DNA of 64,000 bases, taken from positions 1,475,117 to 1,539,116 of the forward strand of contig JALCLA010000001.1 in the NCBI GenBank assembly GCA_022647565.1, given 5' to 3'. Source of the stretch: Chiayiivirga sp. (GTDB lineage: Bacteria; Pseudomonadota; Gammaproteobacteria; Xanthomonadales; Xanthomonadaceae). The translations under genes were made by a program, and so were the position numbers. Below the pieces are notes generated by a model. That model saw only the letters and a program-made list of their open reading frames with translations, searched no databases and had not been told where the DNA came from. Of the stretch, positions 38,407 through 50,091 are shown piece after piece (position 1 is the stretch's first letter; each line of letters begins with the position of its first letter).

Positions 38407-41400
38407 GTGGTGTCGCGCGTGAGCACGCCGCTGCGCCGGCGCCTGCGCCGGTTGCGGCGCCTGTTGGGCTACGGATTGGCCAGCCTGCTGATCCTCGCAG
38501 CGCTGGCGGTGGCCATCGCGAACCAGTTCATGCCGCTGCTGCAGCGCCACCCGGACGACGTGGCGCAGTGGTTGTCGGAACGCCTGGGTCGGCGCGTGGC
38601 GATCGAGGCGGTCCAGGCGCGCTGGAACCGGCGCGGCCCGCTGCTCAGAGTGCAGGGCCTGCAGTTGGGCGAGGGCGCGGAGGCGATCGACATCGGTCGC
38701 GCCGAATTGCAGGTCAATGCCTATTCCGGCCTGTTGCCGGGCATGCCGCTGACCGAGTTGCGCGTGCGCGGCGTCGACCTGGAGCTCACCCGCGCGGCGA
38801 ACGGCACCTGGCAACTGGAAGGACTCTCGACCCGGCCAGATGCCGAGCCGGTGGACCTGCGCCAGCTCGACGGCCTGGGCGAGGTGCAGATCGCTGGCGC
38901 TACCTTGCAGTTCCGCGACCAGATCCAGGATCGCGACTGGACCTTGCGCCGCATCGATGCGCGCCTGCGCACCGTCGGCACCCGCTTCCGCGTGGGCGTG
39001 GTGGCGCACATCGACGACGGGGCACCGCTGCAGTTGGTGGCGCAACTGGATCGAGAACTGCATGACGGCGAGGTCTGGATCGGTGGCCGGAGCCTGACGC
39101 TGGCACCGTGGCTCAACGGCTTGCCCTTGGCAGGAATCGAAGCGATTCAGGCGGACGGCGACCTGGACTTGTGGCTGACGGTGAAGGATCGGCAGGTACA
39201 GGAGGGTCGAATTGAGGCGCGTCTTTCGCCGCTCACCCTGCGCGGGCGGCGCGAGATCGCTCTGGATGCACAGGGCGACGACACGGTGGAAGCGCGCTAC
39301 GGACTGGATCAGGTCGAGGCGGCCCTGCGCTGGCAGCGCAACGCCGCGGGCTGGAGCGTGGACATCGCCCGCCTGGACATGGATGCCGGCGACGCTCGCA
39401 CCGCCCTGTCCGGGGTGCGCATCGAACGCGACGAAGGCCTGCGCCTGCGCGCGCCGGAGGTCGAGATTGCGCCCCTGCTGGCGATGGCGATGCTGAGCGA
39501 ACGCGTGCCGGCCGGCTTGCGGCGCTGGTTGTACCTGGCCGCACCGCGTGGACGCCTGCTTGGACTGGAGCTGCATTGGCGCGACGCGGCGCAGTTTCGC
39601 CTCGATGGCCGGCTGGAATCGGGGGCATGGTTGGCGTCTCGCGGTGCGCCCGGGATCGAAGGCCTCAGCGGTCTGTTCCAGGCCGACGCGCAGGCGCTCT
39701 CGCTGCGACTGGAGTCGCAGACCGTGCGGTTCGAGGCGCCGGGCGTGTTGCGTGCTCCGTTCCATCCCGTCACCCAGGGGTCGATCAGCGCCTTCCGGCT
39801 CGATCCGGGCTGGCGCATCGAGGTGGCCGGCCTGCAGTTGCACGAACCCGACTATTCGATCAGCGTCGACGGTGGCATCGAGCTGCAAGGCGATGGCAGC
39901 AAGCCGCTGCTCGACCTGCGCGCCGATGTGCAGGCCGGCCCGGTCACGGCGGCCAAGCGCTTCTGGGTCGTCAACAAGATGCCGCCCAAGGCGGTGCAGT
40001 GGCTGGATGACGCGCTGATCGCCGGACGCTTGCTCGGAGGGCGCGCCCTGGTGCGTGGCGATGCCGACTTCTGGCCGTTCCGCGAACACGAAGGCCGCTT
40101 CGAGGCGCAGGCCGAGCTGGCCGGCCTTGACCTGCGCTATCGGCACGACTGGCCACCGGGCCACGAGGTGTCGGGCAGTGCGCGCTTCATCAACGATGGC
40201 ATCGAACTGGACCTTTCCGGCCGCATCCTGGGCAACCGCATCGAGCGCACCACGGGCGGCATCGCAAGCCTGCGCGATCCCGTCCTCGAACTCGACACCC
40301 GGGGTGGCGGAGGCGGTGAGGACTTGCTCGCCCTGCTGCGCGCCAGTCCGCTGCAGCAACGCTATGGCGACTACCTCACGGGCCTGCGCGTCGGCGGCGA
40401 GGGTGCGGTGGACCTCAAGCTGCACATTCCGCTACGCGATGACCTGGGCGAGCCGCAGGTCGAGGGCACGGTGGACCTGGATCGCGCCGACCTCGACGAC
40501 CGCAAGTGGAACCTTGCCTTCGAGGGCGCCACCGGGCGAGTGCGCTTCAGTCACCGTGGATTCGCGGCCGACGAGCTGCGCGTGGCATTCGCGCAGGCAC
40601 CGGCCACGCTGAGCATCGCGGTGGGTGACTACACCTCGGTCGAATCGCGCTCGGCCGAAGCCAGCCTGCGCGGCCGGTTCGCCGCCGATGCCCTGCTTGA
40701 TGCATATCCGACCCTGCACTGGGTCAAGCCGTGGATCGAGGGCGAGTCGGAATGGAACCTGCAGCTCAACGTGTCCCGGGATAACCAGGAATTGGCTGCG
40801 GCCCAAGCCACGCAGGAGTTGCGCGTGCATTCCGACCTGGTGGGAAGCGCCCTGAGTTTTCCTGCACCGCTGCGCAAGGACGCGACGGATGCGCTCGGGC
40901 TCGACCTGGCGGTGGCCTTGCCATTGCAGGCGGGTGGCATCGACCTGCGTCTGGGCGAACTGATGCGCTTGCGTGGCCGCCTGCGCGAACGTGTGCCGTT
41001 TGCTGGCGTGGCGTCATTCGGGGATGTGCCGGAAGAGGACTTGCCCGAGCGAGGCCTCGTTGCCGTGGGACAGGTGCCGGTGCTCGATGCCGCCGGCTGG
41101 GCCGCGTTCGCGCTGTCCGGTCACGCCGGCGAGGGTGGCCTGCAGCGTGCCGACCTGCATGCCGGCGAACTCGACGTGCTGGATCGTGCCTTCGCGGAAA
41201 CGCGCCTGAGCTTCTCGCGCGAGCCGGGCGGCGATTTCGCCCTTGGCTTCGCCGGCGAGGTGCTGCAGGGCAAGCTCGACATTCCCACCACCGACATCGC
41301 CACGCGCGGCATCACGGCGCGCTTCGAGCGTTTGCACTGGCCATCGCGCGCACCGCGCGCCGACTCGGCCCTCTCCCATGCCGACCCGGCCCTGATCCCG

Positions 41401-42295
41401 CCCCTGCATCTGTCGGTGGACGACTTCCGCTTCGGTGACGCACAGCTGGGTGAAACGCGGCTTGAAACCTATCCCACGCCCGAAGGCATGCACGTCGAGA
41501 AACTCGACACGACCTCGTCCGACCTGACCCTTCGCGCCAGCGGCGACTGGACCGCATCGCCGGGCGCGAGCGATCCAATTTCCGCATCGCCTTCGATGCA
41601 GGCGACCTGGGCGCGATGCTGGGCGCGCTGGGATTCAGCAAGCTGATCGAAGGCGGGGCCACGCGCGCCGAACTGCAGGCAACCTGGCCGGGTGCGCCAT
41701 CCGCCTTCGAACTGCAGCGCATCGATGGGCGGCTAAGCGCCACGGTCGGCAAGGGCCGCGTGCTGGAAGTGAATCCCGGGGCGGGCCGCATCTTCGGCCT
41801 GCTCAGCCTCACCGAGATCCCGCGCCGCCTGGCGCTCGACTTCAGCGACTTCTTCAAATCCGGCCTTGCCTTCAACGAGATCACCGGCAGTTTCAGTCTC
41901 GACGGCGGTAATGCCTATACCGACGACCTGCGCATCGACGGCCCTGCCGCCGAGATCCGGGTGCGTGGTCGTACCGGGCTCAAGGCCCGTGACTACGACC
42001 AGACTATGGAAGTGCTGCCGCGCGCCGGCAGCGTCCTGCCGGCTCTGGGAGCAATCGCCGCCGGCCCGGCGGGTGCCGCGCTCGGCGCGGTGGCACAAGC
42101 CGTGCTGCAGCAACCGATCAAGCAGATGGCGCGCACCGTCTACCGGGTGCAAGGCGGCTGGGCCGAGCCCGACATCAACGTGATCGAACGCGGCCCGGCG
42201 CGGGCCGAAGGCAGCGCCGGTCGCGAAGTGCAGGATGACGTGGTCGTGCCGAATCGGCAGATGCGATCACGGCGGAATCGCGGCGCATCCGTTGA
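38407..42295 (+). pseudogene. yhdP: YhdP envelope lipid-transport protein, frameshifted
   Basis: YhdP is an AsmA-like bridge moving phospholipids to the outer membrane. GTG 38407 starts a basic N-terminus, one membrane helix (GLASLLILAALAVAIANQFM) and a very long beta-rich domain. The frame from 38407 stops at 41646, but the family sequence leaves it earlier: at about 41568-41573, after GDWTASPG, it continues in another frame as ERSNFRIAFDAGDLGAMLGA. One lost base explains this. The second frame has no stop of its own and runs into tldD, so the true end is unclear. Joined length would be about 1,290 residues (E. coli 1,266). Decay or a sequence error are both possible. Confidence 0.75.
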
Positions 42296-42377
42296 ATCCC
42301 GCCTCGCTGGCTGCATCTGCGACAATGACCGACGCACACCGGGCGGCGCTGCGGCGCGCCCGTCTCACGGAATTCCC

Positions 42378-43821
42378 ATGACCCAGACCCTTGCTCTCGC
42401 CCAATCGCGCCTGTGGGCGCCAGCCGGACTCGCCGCGCACGATCTCGATCGCGTATTCGCGCGCCTGCTCGCGCCGGGCGTTGATTTCGCCGATCTGTAT
42501 TTCCAGCATTCGCGCCATGAGAGCTGGGCGATGGAGGACGGCATCGTCAAGGAAGGTACGCACTCGATCGAGCAAGGCGTTGGCGTGCGCGCGGTGAGCG
42601 GCGAGAAGACCGGCTTCGCCTATTCGGACGAGATCCGGTTGCCGGCACTACTGGAAGCCGCCGGTGCGGCACGCGCGATCGCTCGCAGCGGCCAGGATGC
42701 GCAAGGGGCGCGGTCTGAGCCTGCGCGAGACGCGCGCCTTGTATCCCGCGATCGATCCGATCGAAACGCTGGACAGCGAATCGAAGGTGAAGCTGCTGCG
42801 CGAGATCGATGCGCACGTGCGCAACAAGGATGCGCGGGTGCGGCAGGTGATGGTGAGTCTGGCGGCGGTGCTGGACACGGTGCTGGTGGCGCGCTCCGAT
42901 GGCGTGCTTGCGGCCGACGTGCGGCCGCTGGTGCGCTGTAATGTCAGCGTGATCGTGGAGCACAACGGCCGGCGCGAACAGGGCTACAGCGGCGGGGGTG
43001 GGCGCCATGGCTACGATGAGCTGACGCGCGGTGGCCGCGCCTTCGCGTTTGCGGACGAAGCCCTGCGCCAGGCACTGGTGAATCTGGATGCAGTCGATGC
43101 GCCAGCCGGCTCGATGCCGGTGGTGGTGGGGGCGGGCTGGCCGGGCGTGCTGCTGCACGAGGCCGTGGGTCATGGCCTGGAAGGCGATTTCAACCGCAAG
43201 GGCACCAGCACCTACGCCGGGCGCATGGGCGAGCAGGTCGCGTCGAAGCTGTGCACCATCGTCGACGACGGGACGCTGCCGGGGCGACGCGGCTCGCTCA
43301 GCGTCGACGATGAAGGCACGCCCACGCAATGCACCACCCTGATCGAGAACGGACGCCTCGTCGGCTACCTGCAGGACACGCTCAACGCGCGCCTGATGGG
43401 TGTGGCCCCCACCGGCAACGGCCGGCGCGAATCCTTCGCGCACCTGCCGATGCCGCGAATGACCAATACCTGCATGCTGGCCGGCGAAAGCGACCCGGCG
43501 GACATCATCCGCAGCGTGAAGCGCGGGCTGTACGCAGTGAATTTCGGCGGCGGGCAGGTCGACATCACCTCGGGCAAGTTCGTGTTCTCCGCAACCGAGG
43601 CGTACCTGATCGAAGACGGAAGAATCACCGCGCCGGTCAAGGGTGCCACCCTCATCGGCAACGGCCCGGAAGCGATGAACCGGGTCAGCATGGTGGGCAC
43701 GGATCTGCGCCTGGACGAAGGCGTGGGAATCTGCGGCAAGGATGGCCAGAGCGTGCCGGTAGGGGTGGGCCAACCCACGCTGAAGATCGAGCAGATGACG
43801 GTCGGCGGGACGCGCGCGTGA
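42378..43821 (+). pseudogene. tldD: TldD metalloprotease subunit, frameshifted
   Basis: TldD with TldE (PmbA) forms a zinc protease that trims modified peptides and antitoxins. ATG 42378 begins MTQTLALAQSRLWAPAGL and continues to [13 protein letters not shown]. Then a run of four G (42701-42704) seems to hold one extra base. The rest, [19 protein letters not shown] onward, is in the next frame. That frame contains the active-site motif [13 protein letters not shown] and the conserved end [18 protein letters not shown]. Repaired length would be 480 residues (E. coli 481), so nothing else is missing. The intact pmbA nearby suggests a recent mutation or a sequence error. Confidence 0.8.
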
Positions 43822-43828
43822 GGCGTGG

Positions 43829-44473
43829 TTACCGCAGGCTGTCGAAGTCTTCGCCGCCGTGGATTTCGCCGTCGTGGAAGTCGAGGTCGTCGAACCCCGC
43901 GTCGTGCAGGTCGGCCTCTTCCAGCGACTCCTGGTCGGCTTCGAAGTCGGCCTGCTCGCCGCCCACCAGGGCCTTGAGTTCGCGGAACAACTGGCGGTAC
44001 GCGTGCAGCGGCTTGTTGTGCAGGCGTTCCTCACGCGCATTGCGCGCAAGCTGGCGCAGGTGCTGGCGATCGGCGTGCGGATGGGCTTCCACCAGTTCCG
44101 CCAGCGCCGCGTCGCCGCCTTCGATCAGGCGCTCGCGCATCGCCTCGAAGCGATGCAGTGCGGCGGTTTCGCGGCGCGCGTCGGCGCGGTCGTGCTCCAG
44201 CGAGCGCCGGATCGCGTCCAGCGTGTCGTCGTCCTCGCGGCGCATGTGCTTGGCCAGGAACTGCAGTTGGCGCTTGCGCGCGCCGGGCGAGGTGATGCGG
44301 CGCGATTCGCGCACCATGTCGCGCAGCGACTCGGGCATCGGCACCCTGGCCAGTTGCGAGTCGGTCAAGGCCACCAGCTTCTCGCCGAGGTCGAACACGG
44401 CCAGGGCCTCGCGCCGCTTCTGGCTGCGGCTCGGGCTGAGGAAATCACCGGTTTCTTCGTCGCGTCCGCGCAT
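43829..44473 (-). CDS. darP: Ribosome biogenesis factor DarP (YjgA, DUF615)
   Basis: DarP binds pre-50S particles and helps ribosome assembly. The 214-residue protein has the DUF615 sequence [29 protein letters not shown] [30 protein letters not shown] and [21 protein letters not shown]-terminal acidic tail of about 40 residues ([20 protein letters not shown]) makes it longer than the E. coli protein (183). Start ATG 44471-44473; the frame upstream is the shadow of pmbA. It is divergent from pmbA, as in other gammaproteobacteria, and converges with tldD. Confidence 0.9.
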   Translation of the reverse strand: MRGRDEETGDFLSPSRSQKRREALAVFDLGEKLVALTDSQLARVPMPESLRDMVRESRRITSPGARKRQLQFLAKHMRREDDDTLDAIRRSLEHDRADARRETAALHRFEAMRERLIEGGDAALAELVEAHPHADRQHLRQLARNAREERLHNKPLHAYRQLFRELKALVGGEQADFEADQESLEEADLHDAGFDDLDFHDGEIHGGEDFDSLR

Positions 44474-44512
44474 CGCTGAATTCACCACAGAGACGGCAAG
44501 AGGATACGCCAA

Positions 44513-45877
44513 GTGAGCCACGCGCTCGATAGCAGCACCCGATGTGACACCGAATCCGCCCTCGACCGGCTGTCCGAACTGGCGCGCGATGTGCTTGCGC
44601 GCTGCCGCGCGTGCGGGGCGAGCCAGGCCGAGGTGGGCCTGAACGAAGATCGCGGCCTGAACGTGGGCGTGCGCATGGGCGAGGTCGAGACCATCGAACA
44701 TACGCGCGACCGCGGCCTGTCGTTGACCGTGTACTTCGGCCAGCGCAAGGCCAGTGCCAGCACCGCCGACCTTGATGCCGGCTCGATCCAGACCACGATC
44801 GACCAGGCCTGCGCCATCGCGCGGCATACCGAGGAAGACGCCTTCGCTGGCCTGGCTGATGCCGCTCGCATGGCGAGCGAGTTTGCCGACCTTGATCTGT
44901 GGCACCCGTGGGCACTCGACGCCGCCGCCGCCGTGGAACTGGGCCTGGCCTGCGAACAGGCCGGGCGCGATGCCGATGCGCGCATCGGCAATTCCGATGG
45001 CGCCAGCGTGTCCACCGGCTCGAGCCTGTCGGTCTATGCCAACAGCCATGGATTCGTGGGGCGCGAGCGCAGCACGTCGCACAGCCTCAGCGTTGCCCTG
45101 ATCGCGGGGCAGGGCGACGCGATGCAGCGCGACTATTGGTACACGAACGCCTGCCATCCGTCGGACATGGAAGCGCCGATCGCGGTAGGTCAGCGCGCGG
45201 CCGAGCGCACCGTGGCGCGACTGTCGCCGCGTCGCGCCCCGACCGGCGAGTTCCCGGTGATCTTCGCCCCCGAGGTGGCGCGTGGATTGATCGGGAGCCT
45301 GGTGTCGGCGGTGTCGGGCGGGGCGCTCTATCGCCGTGCCAGCTTCCTGCTCGACCACCTGGGCAAGCCGGTGCTGCCTGCGGGATTCGAGATCGTCGAG
45401 CGCCCGCACCTGCGACGCGGGCATCGTTCCTCGGCCTTCGACTCGGAAGGCGTCGCCACGTGCGACAGCGACCTGGTGCGCGATGGCGTGCTGCAACGTT
45501 ACGTGCTGGGCAGCTATTCGGCGCGCAAGCTCGGCCTGAGCAGCACCGGCAACGCCGGCGGCATCCACAATCTGGTGGTGAAGATCGGCACCCAGGGCCT
45601 GGCGCAGCTCTGCCGCGACATGGGGCGCGGATTGCTGGTGACCGAACTCATGGGCAGCGGCGTCAACCTCATCACCGGCGACTACTCGCGCGGCGCGGCC
45701 GGGTTCTGGATCGAAGGCGGGCAAATCGCCTATCCGGTGGACGAGGCCACCATTGCCGCCAACTTGCGCGACATGCTGCTCGGCATCGACGCCGTGGGAA
45801 GCGATGTGGACCCGCGTTCACACATCCTGACCGGCTCGATCCGCGTGGCGCGCATGACCGTGGCGGGTGGGGAGTAG
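44513..45877 (+). CDS. pmbA: TldE/PmbA metalloprotease subunit
   Basis: PmbA is the partner of TldD. The 454-residue protein starts with GTG 44513 after AGAGGA. It contains [20 protein letters not shown], the conserved WHPWAL segment, [40 protein letters not shown] and the C-terminal [14 protein letters not shown] [20 protein letters not shown]. It lacks the HExxH-type motif, as expected for this subunit. It is intact, unlike tldD 700 bases upstream. Confidence 0.93.
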   Translation: MSHALDSSTRCDTESALDRLSELARDVLARCRACGASQAEVGLNEDRGLNVGVRMGEVETIEHTRDRGLSLTVYFGQRKASASTADLDAGSIQTTIDQACAIARHTEEDAFAGLADAARMASEFADLDLWHPWALDAAAAVELGLACEQAGRDADARIGNSDGASVSTGSSLSVYANSHGFVGRERSTSHSLSVALIAGQGDAMQRDYWYTNACHPSDMEAPIAVGQRAAERTVARLSPRRAPTGEFPVIFAPEVARGLIGSLVSAVSGGALYRRASFLLDHLGKPVLPAGFEIVERPHLRRGHRSSAFDSEGVATCDSDLVRDGVLQRYVLGSYSARKLGLSSTGNAGGIHNLVVKIGTQGLAQLCRDMGRGLLVTELMGSGVNLITGDYSRGAAGFWIEGGQIAYPVDEATIAANLRDMLLGIDAVGSDVDPRSHILTGSIRVARMTVAGGE

Positions 45878-46023
45878 CCGCCTCGCTACACGTGCGCGTT
45901 GCTCGCGATCCTCGTGGCAGCGGCGAGCCGGTCACATCCGCGCTGGCCTCGCGTCCGGTTTGACAAGCGCGCGAGCCCAGCCGAGAGTTGTCTCCTTCGC
46001 AGCGCTTCACCCCGGAGAAGTCC

Positions 46024-46461
46024 ATGAACGACCCGCTCGAAAACCCCAGCCCCGATCCGACCCCGCAACCGCCGTCGCCGCCGCCTGCCGCCGCGCAGCT
46101 CGATGCGCTGGCGCAGGGCACGCCCAGTGCCGAGGAGCGGCAGTGGGCCTTGTTCACCCACCTGTCGGCCCTCGTGGGTTTCTTCATCCCGTTCGGCAAC
46201 CTGTTGGCTCCCCTGATCTTCTGGCAGGTCAAGAAGAACGAGATGCCCTTCATCGACGATCAGGGCAAGGAAGCCTTGAACTTCCAGATCACCGTGGCGA
46301 TCGCGGCGGTCGTGTCGTTCATCCTGATGTTCGTGCTGATCGGGTTCCTGTTGATCTTCGTGGTCGGCCTCGCTTGGCTGGTGCTCACCATCGTGGGTGC
46401 GATCAAGGCCAACAATGGCGAGTACTACCGCTACCCGATGACCCTGCGCCTGATCAAGTAG
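46024..46461 (+). CDS. DUF4870 membrane protein
   Basis: A 145-residue protein. ATG 46024 follows GGAGAAG. A proline-rich N-terminus (NPSPDPTPQPPSPPPAAAQ) precedes the DUF4870 domain: RQWALFTHLSALVGFFIPFG, LIFWQVKKNEMPFIDDQGKE, ALNFQITVAIAAVVSFILMF, then a helix ending in VGAIKANNGEYYRYP. It spans the inner membrane three times or so. Function unknown. A TTGACA at 45960-45965 could be its -35 box. It is followed by a terminator. Confidence 0.85.
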   Translation: MNDPLENPSPDPTPQPPSPPPAAAQLDALAQGTPSAEERQWALFTHLSALVGFFIPFGNLLAPLIFWQVKKNEMPFIDDQGKEALNFQITVAIAAVVSFILMFVLIGFLLIFVVGLAWLVLTIVGAIKANNGEYYRYPMTLRLIK

Positions 46462-46493
46462 ACGCTTTGGTCGACGCCAGCGTCGATCCAACG

Positions 46494-46526
46494 CGAGGCC
46501 CGGCGAAGCCGGGCCTCGTCGTTTCC
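46494..46526 (+). terminator. Rho-independent terminator after the DUF4870 gene
   Basis: The stem GAGGCCCGGC / GCCGGGCCTC has a GAA loop (46495-46517) and is followed by CGTCGTTT. The perfect GC-rich stem with a T-containing end lies 30 bases after the stop. It also faces ispA, so it may stop transcription from both sides. Confidence 0.75.
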
Positions 46527-46555
46527 AGGCGGCGAATGCGCGGTGCTGGCTGCGC

Positions 46556-47434
46556 TCAGTGCGAACGCGCTACTGCAAAGTGCGCGAGGCTTGCCAGCTC
46601 GCTGGTGTCGGCGTGCAGGCGACCAAGCGCGCCCTGCATGCGGGCATCGAGCTTGAGCAGGAGTTCGCGCGAAGCTTCCATGCCGAGCAGGGACGGGTAG
46701 GTGGGCTTGTCGTTGGCGGCATCCTTGCCGGCGGTCTTGCCGATGACGGCGGCATCGCCTTCGACATCGAGGATGTCGTCGCGGATCTGGAATGCCAGGC
46801 CCAGCGCATCGGCGTAGTCGTCGAGGAGGGCCATCGCGGCCTTGTCGACCTCGGCAACCAGCGCTCCCAGCCTGACCGCCGCGCGGATCAGCGCGCCGGT
46901 CTTGGCCGCGTGCATGTGCCGCAAGCCGTCCAGATCAAGGTGCTGGCCGACGGCATCGAGGTCGAGCGCCTGCCCGCCCACCATGCCGCGCACGCCGCTG
47001 GCACGCGCCAGGGTGCGCAGCATGTCGACCTGGATGGCGGGTGCGGCCCGGGACTCGCCCAGGAGTTCGAACGCCAGCGCCTGCAGCGCGTCGCCGGCGA
47101 GGATGGCGGTGGCCTCGTCGAACGCGACATGGACCGTGGGCAGGCCGCGGCGCAATTGGTCGTCGTCCATCGCGGGCAGGTCGTCGTGCACCAGCGAGTA
47201 GGCGTGGATCAGTTCGACCGCTGCCGCCGGCACGTCGAGCGCGGGTTCAGGCGCGCCGAACGCGGTTCCGGTGGCGTACACCAGCAGCGGACGCATGCGT
47301 TTGCCGCCACCGAGTGTGGCGTGGCGCATGGCGCCGTGCAGGCGTGCAGGTGAGCTGCGGGCGGCGGGAAGCACTTGCTCCAGGGTGTGCTCGCAGCGTT
47401 CGGCCCAGGCACGCCAGCGCGCGCGATCACTCAT
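46556..47434 (-). CDS. ispA: Farnesyl diphosphate synthase (geranyltranstransferase)
   Basis: IspA joins DMAPP with two IPP units to make farnesyl diphosphate. The 292-residue prenyltransferase has [13 protein letters not shown], the first aspartate-rich motif [18 protein letters not shown], and the second motif DDILDVEGD. Its start overlaps the end of xseB by 8 bases (47427-47434), a common coupling. No dxs follows in the window. Last gene of the minus-strand run. Confidence 0.94.
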   Translation of the reverse strand: MSDRARWRAWAERCEHTLEQVLPAARSSPARLHGAMRHATLGGGKRMRPLLVYATGTAFGAPEPALDVPAAAVELIHAYSLVHDDLPAMDDDQLRRGLPTVHVAFDEATAILAGDALQALAFELLGESRAAPAIQVDMLRTLARASGVRGMVGGQALDLDAVGQHLDLDGLRHMHAAKTGALIRAAVRLGALVAEVDKAAMALLDDYADALGLAFQIRDDILDVEGDAAVIGKTAGKDAANDKPTYPSLLGMEASRELLLKLDARMQGALGRLHADTSELASLAHFAVARSH

Positions 47435-47687
47435 CGCGTAGCTTGGGGTCGAAGGCTTGCGCGTCGTCCGGGTCGAGCGGATCGCTCAACAGCCGCACCC
47501 TCAGTTCGGCCTGCTCCAGCGCGGTCTGGCAGTTGCGGTACAGCGCGATACCGCGCTCGTAGGCCTGGAGCGAGTCGTCGAGCGAAAGATTGCCCTTTTC
47601 CATGCGCTGCACCAGCTGCTCGAGTTCGTCCAGCGAACGCTCGAACTCGGCAACGGCGGAGGGCGGTGTGTCAGGCGGAGTCGACAT
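47427..47687 (-). CDS. xseB: Exodeoxyribonuclease VII small subunit
   Basis: XseB joins XseA in degrading single-stranded DNA. It is 86 residues long and helical, with the family core [39 protein letters not shown] and [11 protein letters not shown]. It has an acidic C-terminal tail and overlaps ispA. xseA is not in this window. Confidence 0.92.
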   Translation of the reverse strand: MSTPPDTPPSAVAEFERSLDELEQLVQRMEKGNLSLDDSLQAYERGIALYRNCQTALEQAELRVRLLSDPLDPDDAQAFDPKLRDE

Positions 47688-47720
47688 GGCGGGACAGTCT
47701 GCCGCCGCGATCGGTGGTGG

Positions 47721-49046
47721 TCAATCCGAAGGCAGCGACGCAGTGGGGGCTACTTGCCAGCGCAAGCGGGTACCGGCCGCCTGCAGCCGCGCCACGAACG
47801 CGGGAGACGCTGCCAGGTCGGCGGCGGCGAGCAACTGGCCACCCTGATCAAACAGCAAGGGCAGCCGCTCGCGCACCCAGGGTGGCACGCCCAGGTCCTG
47901 CAGCAGCGTGCGCAACTCACGATGCGCGCCCGCTTGTTGCAGGCGTTCGCCGCCCAGGCGCGGCCGCACCGTGACCGGTCCCATGCGCATCGCGGGCTGG
48001 AGCTCCAAGTTGCCGAAGCCGGGCGGAAGGTGGAGTCGGGTCGTCCCGTCCCAGGACAGCTCCCAGTCGTGCTGCGTCGCAGGCAGCGGCAACATCGCGA
48101 ACAACGTGTCGCGGTAGCGGCGCAGTTCAGCGCCGCGCCATGCCAGTCGCGGCGCGGCATCGACGCGAGCCGCGATCAGGTCGGGTTCGATCCGCGTCCA
48201 CACGCCGGGCGGGGGACGCGGCAAGCCAAGCTGATCGAGCCACCGTCCGATCACCAGACGGCGCAGGGCTGCCGGTTGCGCGCGCAGTGCGGCCAGCGAC
48301 ACGGTGCCGGGATCGACGCCTTGCGCCTGCGCCAGGGCTTCGGTGGCAGCCGTTTGCAGCAGGTCGGATTCCTCGCGCAGGCGCGTGGCGGTGGCGGCGA
48401 TGCGGCGTGAGGCATCGGGCCAGCGCCCGGCAAGAATCGGCAGTACCGCATGGCGAAGATAGTTGCGCGCATGCTGCGGATTCGCGTTGCCGGGATCTTC
48501 GATCCAGCCGAGTGCGTGCGCTTCGGCATGGGCACGCAAGTCATCGCGTGCGACGTCGAGCCATGGGCGCCACAGGGAGCCCGCTGCGAACGGTCGCAGC
48601 ATCCGCATTCCTGCCAATCCCTCGTGTCCTGCGCCGTGCAGCAGCCGCAGCAGCAGGGTTTCGGTCTGGTCGTCGCGGTGGTGGGCGAGCGCCAGCAGGC
48701 CGTTCCCGGGCAGGAGCGATGCGAACACCGCGTGCCGCGCGGATCGCGCCGCGGCTTCCAGACCGAGCTGGTCGATCTCGACGAGCTTGACTCGCGCCTG
48801 CTCCATCGGCACACCGATAGCAACGCAGAACCGGCGGCAGTGCTCGGTCCACAGCGGCGAATCCGGATGCAGGCCATGGTCGACGTGGATGGCGGCGAGG
48901 CCACGCTCGCGCGCGACGGGCAGCGATGCCAGCGCATGCAGCAGCACGGTGGAATCGAGCCCGCCGCTGAACCCGACGCGCAAGGGGCCGGGCGGCAACT
49001 GTCGCAAGCGTGTCGCCAGCAGTTCGGTCAGGGGCAATGCGTTCAT
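47721..49046 (-). CDS. tilS: tRNA(Ile)-lysidine synthetase
   Basis: TilS changes C34 of tRNA-Ile(CAU) to lysidine so it reads AUA. The 441-residue protein has the PP-loop motif RVGFSGGLDSTVLLHALA, IHVDHGLHPDS, LALAHHRDDQTETLLLRLLH and NYLRHAVLPIL, and a C-terminal domain ending RLRWQVAPTASL. ATG 49044-49046. It lies 46 bases after accA on the same strand. Confidence 0.94.
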   Translation of the reverse strand: MNALPLTELLATRLRQLPPGPLRVGFSGGLDSTVLLHALASLPVARERGLAAIHVDHGLHPDSPLWTEHCRRFCVAIGVPMEQARVKLVEIDQLGLEAAARSARHAVFASLLPGNGLLALAHHRDDQTETLLLRLLHGAGHEGLAGMRMLRPFAAGSLWRPWLDVARDDLRAHAEAHALGWIEDPGNANPQHARNYLRHAVLPILAGRWPDASRRIAATATRLREESDLLQTAATEALAQAQGVDPGTVSLAALRAQPAALRRLVIGRWLDQLGLPRPPPGVWTRIEPDLIAARVDAAPRLAWRGAELRRYRDTLFAMLPLPATQHDWELSWDGTTRLHLPPGFGNLELQPAMRMGPVTVRPRLGGERLQQAGAHRELRTLLQDLGVPPWVRERLPLLFDQGGQLLAAADLAASPAFVARLQAAGTRLRWQVAPTASLPSD

Positions 49047-49091
49047 GCCGCGAGAGGCTTGGCGCGAGCCGGCGTCGCGGCGAGGCCGGCG

Positions 49092-50051
49092 TCAGGCGGC
49101 CTGGTAGCGTCCGTAGCTGCGCAGGCGCTGGTAGCGCTGTTCCAGCAGCGTATGGGAGTCGAGGCGTTCGAGCTGTTCGATCTGGCCGAGCAGCACGCCC
49201 TTGAGGCGCGTGGCCATCTCCTGCGGATCGCGATGCGCGCCGCCGAGCGGCTCCTTCACGATCTGGTCAACGAGGCCAAGTTCGAGCAGGCGCGGCGCGG
49301 TGATGCCCAGCGCCTCGGCCGCGTCCTTGGCGCGTTCCGCGGTCTTCCACAGGATCGATGCACAGCCTTCGGGCGAGATCACCGAGTAGGTGCCGTACTC
49401 GAGCATCAGGGTGCGGTCGCCCACGCCGATGGCGAGCGCGCCGCCCGATCCGCCCTCGCCGATCACGGTGCAGACGATGGGAATCCTCAGCTCGGCCATC
49501 TCCAGCAGGTTGCGCGCGATGGCCTCGCTCTGGCCGCGTTCTTCCGCGCCGACACCCGGATACGCGCCAGGGGTGTCGATGAAGGTAAGCAGCGGCAGCT
49601 TGAAGCGCTCGGCCAGCTTCATCAGGCGCAAGGCCTTGCGATAACCTTCCGGCCGCGGCATGCCGAAATTGCGCTTGATCTTGCTCTTGGTGTCGCGTCC
49701 CTTCTGGTGCCCGATCACCACCACCGGCTTGCCGTCGATGCGCGCCAGTCCACCCACGATCGCGGCGTCGTCGGCATAGGCGCGATCGCCTGCCAGCTCC
49801 TGGAATTCATCGCAGATGAGCTTCAGGTAGTCGAGGGTGTAGGGTCGCTGCGGGTGGCGCGCGAGTTGCGAGACCTGCCAGGGCGTGAGTGCCTTGAAGA
49901 TTTCCGCGGTGCGAAGTTTCAACTTCTCGCGCAGCTTGCCGATCTCTTCTTCGATGTTGAACGCGCTGCCATGGCTGGCATGGCGAAGCTCCTGGATCTT
50001 CGCTTCCAGTTCGGCGATGGGCTGTTCGAAATCGAGGAAGTTCGGGTTCAT
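49092..50051 (-). CDS. accA: Acetyl-CoA carboxylase carboxyltransferase subunit alpha
   Basis: AccA with AccD transfers carboxyl groups to acetyl-CoA to make malonyl-CoA. It has 319 residues, as in E. coli. It begins [19 protein letters not shown]. The CoA-site segments are [39 protein letters not shown] and [15 protein letters not shown]. Start ATG 50049-50051, 40 bases after dnaE. The frame upstream is shadow sequence. Confidence 0.96.
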   Translation of the reverse strand: MNPNFLDFEQPIAELEAKIQELRHASHGSAFNIEEEIGKLREKLKLRTAEIFKALTPWQVSQLARHPQRPYTLDYLKLICDEFQELAGDRAYADDAAIVGGLARIDGKPVVVIGHQKGRDTKSKIKRNFGMPRPEGYRKALRLMKLAERFKLPLLTFIDTPGAYPGVGAEERGQSEAIARNLLEMAELRIPIVCTVIGEGGSGGALAIGVGDRTLMLEYGTYSVISPEGCASILWKTAERAKDAAEALGITAPRLLELGLVDQIVKEPLGGAHRDPQEMATRLKGVLLGQIEQLERLDSHTLLEQRYQRLRSYGRYQAA

Positions 50052-50091
50052 GCGGCGCGGGCCGTGATGACGCGGGCCGCGAGTATAAGAC

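Noticed and set aside
37627..40425. 932-codon minus-strand frame across rng and yhdP
   Set aside because: Antisense shadow of real genes, with His/Gln/Arg-rich composition.
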